A stretch of 8,637 nt of DNA, taken from positions 1 to 8,637 of the forward strand of contig JAOUHH010000107.1 of assembly GCA_029865195.1 (NCBI GenBank), read 5' to 3'. The DNA comes from Desulfobulbaceae bacterium (GTDB taxonomy: Bacteria > Desulfobacterota > Desulfobulbia > Desulfobulbales > UBA5123). Positions 8,197 through 8,637 of the stretch are shown in pieces (position 1 is the first letter of the stretch; every line of letters starts with the position of its first letter). The notes beneath the pieces are model-generated. The model was not told the DNA's origin. It ran no database searches and saw only the letters and a list, made by a program, of their open reading frames with translations. Position numbers and translations under genes: made by a program.

Positions 8197-8319
8197 GTTT
8201 CTTGTTCAGAAAATTCAAATTGTTATGAAGGACGCGCCCCGGCGTCTCGATCGCAGCGGGCGACTTTGCTTACCCATGCTCGTATATCCTGCCCACCGTG
8301 TCAAATACTTCCTTAGGAA
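8182..8319 (-). other. Intergenic leader between the glycosyltransferase and gap
   Basis: This 138-base gap holds no gene. On the minus strand it contains a TTGACA (8304-8299) without a convincing -10 box at 16-18 bases, a short inverted repeat GACGC/GCGTC (8231-8246, six-base loop), and an AT-rich stretch around 8203-8227 before the gap ribosome binding site. A gap promoter could lie here, but I cannot place it with confidence, and no clear terminator for the glycosyltransferase gene is seen. Confidence 0.4.
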
Positions 8320-8637
8320 TCAATCGCACATCCGGCGCGCTTCGCCATAAAGATCGAGATAGCGGCGCACCACCGTATCCCAGGTGTATTTCTCGTTGAT
8401 CGCGGCGATGGCGGCCCGCTGCATGGCGCCGATCCGCTCCGGTGAGCGGCGGAACAGCTGCAGGGCCTGCTGCATGGCGCCCATCAGGGCGGCGGAGCTG
8501 TGATCCTGGTAGGCAAAGCCGGTGACCCCGTCCTTCACCTTGACCAGCCCGCCGACATGGTGGACGATGGGCAGGTTGCCGAAGAGCTGGGCGATGAAAT
8601 CGGTAAGCCCGCACGGCTCATAGCGGGAGGGGATGAC
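8320..8637 (-). CDS. Glycogen synthase-like glycosyltransferase (GT5), C-terminal part only
   Basis: Only the last 105 codons are inside the window; the gene runs off the right edge. The first visible residues, VIPSRYEPCGLTDFIAQLFG, carry the GT5 signature PSR(Y/F)EPCGLT, in which the Glu is the conserved catalytic-site residue of bacterial glycogen synthases. After it come IVHHVGGLV, where GlgA has VVRxTGGL, and DGVTGFAY, which in other glycogen synthases is followed by a helical tail with a Trp as in YTWDTVVRRY. The link between GGL and DGVTGF is shorter than in E. coli GlgA, a trait I associate with deltaproteobacterial versions (recalled, not checked). The enzyme would extend alpha-1,4-glucan chains from a nucleotide-glucose donor. 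The donor and the N-terminal domain cannot be seen. It stops at TGA (8322-8320), 138 bases before gap. Confidence 0.85.
   Translation of the reverse strand, partial: VIPSRYEPCGLTDFIAQLFGNLPIVHHVGGLVKVKDGVTGFAYQDHSSAALMGAMQQALQLFRRSPERIGAMQRAAIAAINEKYTWDTVVRRYLDLYGEARRMCD

Noticed and set aside
8281..8304. TTGACA and TATACG on the minus strand as a gap promoter
   Set aside because: The spacer is only 12 bases, and at 16-18 bases the best -10 candidate matches three positions. It is too weak to list as a promoter.
8270..8614. A minus-strand frame continuing past the glycosyltransferase stop, suggesting a frameshifted longer C-terminus
   Set aside because: Across 8323-8614 its translation is Arg/Pro/His-rich, as expected of a shadow frame, while the other frame gives a complete GT5 C-terminus ending normally at 8320.

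Overview
The window looks like chromosomal DNA from a GC-rich bacterium, most likely a deltaproteobacterial sulfate or sulfur metaboliser (Desulfobacterota, perhaps Desulfobulbales). That placement is an inference from the style of the glycogen synthase, alanine dehydrogenase and dikinase-like proteins recalled from memory; no database was searched.

It divides into two unlike parts. Bases 1-1563 are AT-rich (about 30-45% GC by eye) and hold two plus-strand genes with no clear Shine-Dalgarno sequence: an unrecognised four-helix membrane protein (127-588) and a LoiP/YggG-type M48 zinc metalloprotease lipoprotein (712-1563). Bases from about 1640 to 8637 are GC-rich (above 60% by eye) and every gene lies on the minus strand. 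A strong hairpin at 1644-1679 separates the two convergent gene sets.

Read in the direction of transcription (right to left), the minus-strand cluster is: the C-terminal end of a GT5 glycogen synthase-like glycosyltransferase (8637-8320, cut by the window edge), glyceraldehyde-3-phosphate dehydrogenase (8181-7174), a 1418-residue pyruvate phosphate dikinase-like protein (7077-2821), and alanine dehydrogenase (2809-1703). Only 11 bases separate the dikinase-like gene from ald, and the ald ribosome binding site overlaps the upstream stop codon, so those two are surely co-transcribed. The cluster groups glycogen, triose phosphate, pyruvate/PEP-like and alanine chemistry, which suggests control of carbon flow around pyruvate.

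The most unusual gene is the dikinase-like one. It keeps the ATP-binding domain and the swivelling phosphohistidine domain of pyruvate phosphate dikinase, with the active histidine, but ends where the PEP/pyruvate-binding TIM barrel should begin. In front it carries about 915 residues of mostly helical sequence that I do not recognise. Its phosphate acceptor is therefore unknown. A second point of note is that the alanine dehydrogenase has glycine in place of the aspartate that normally selects NAD, suggesting altered coenzyme use.
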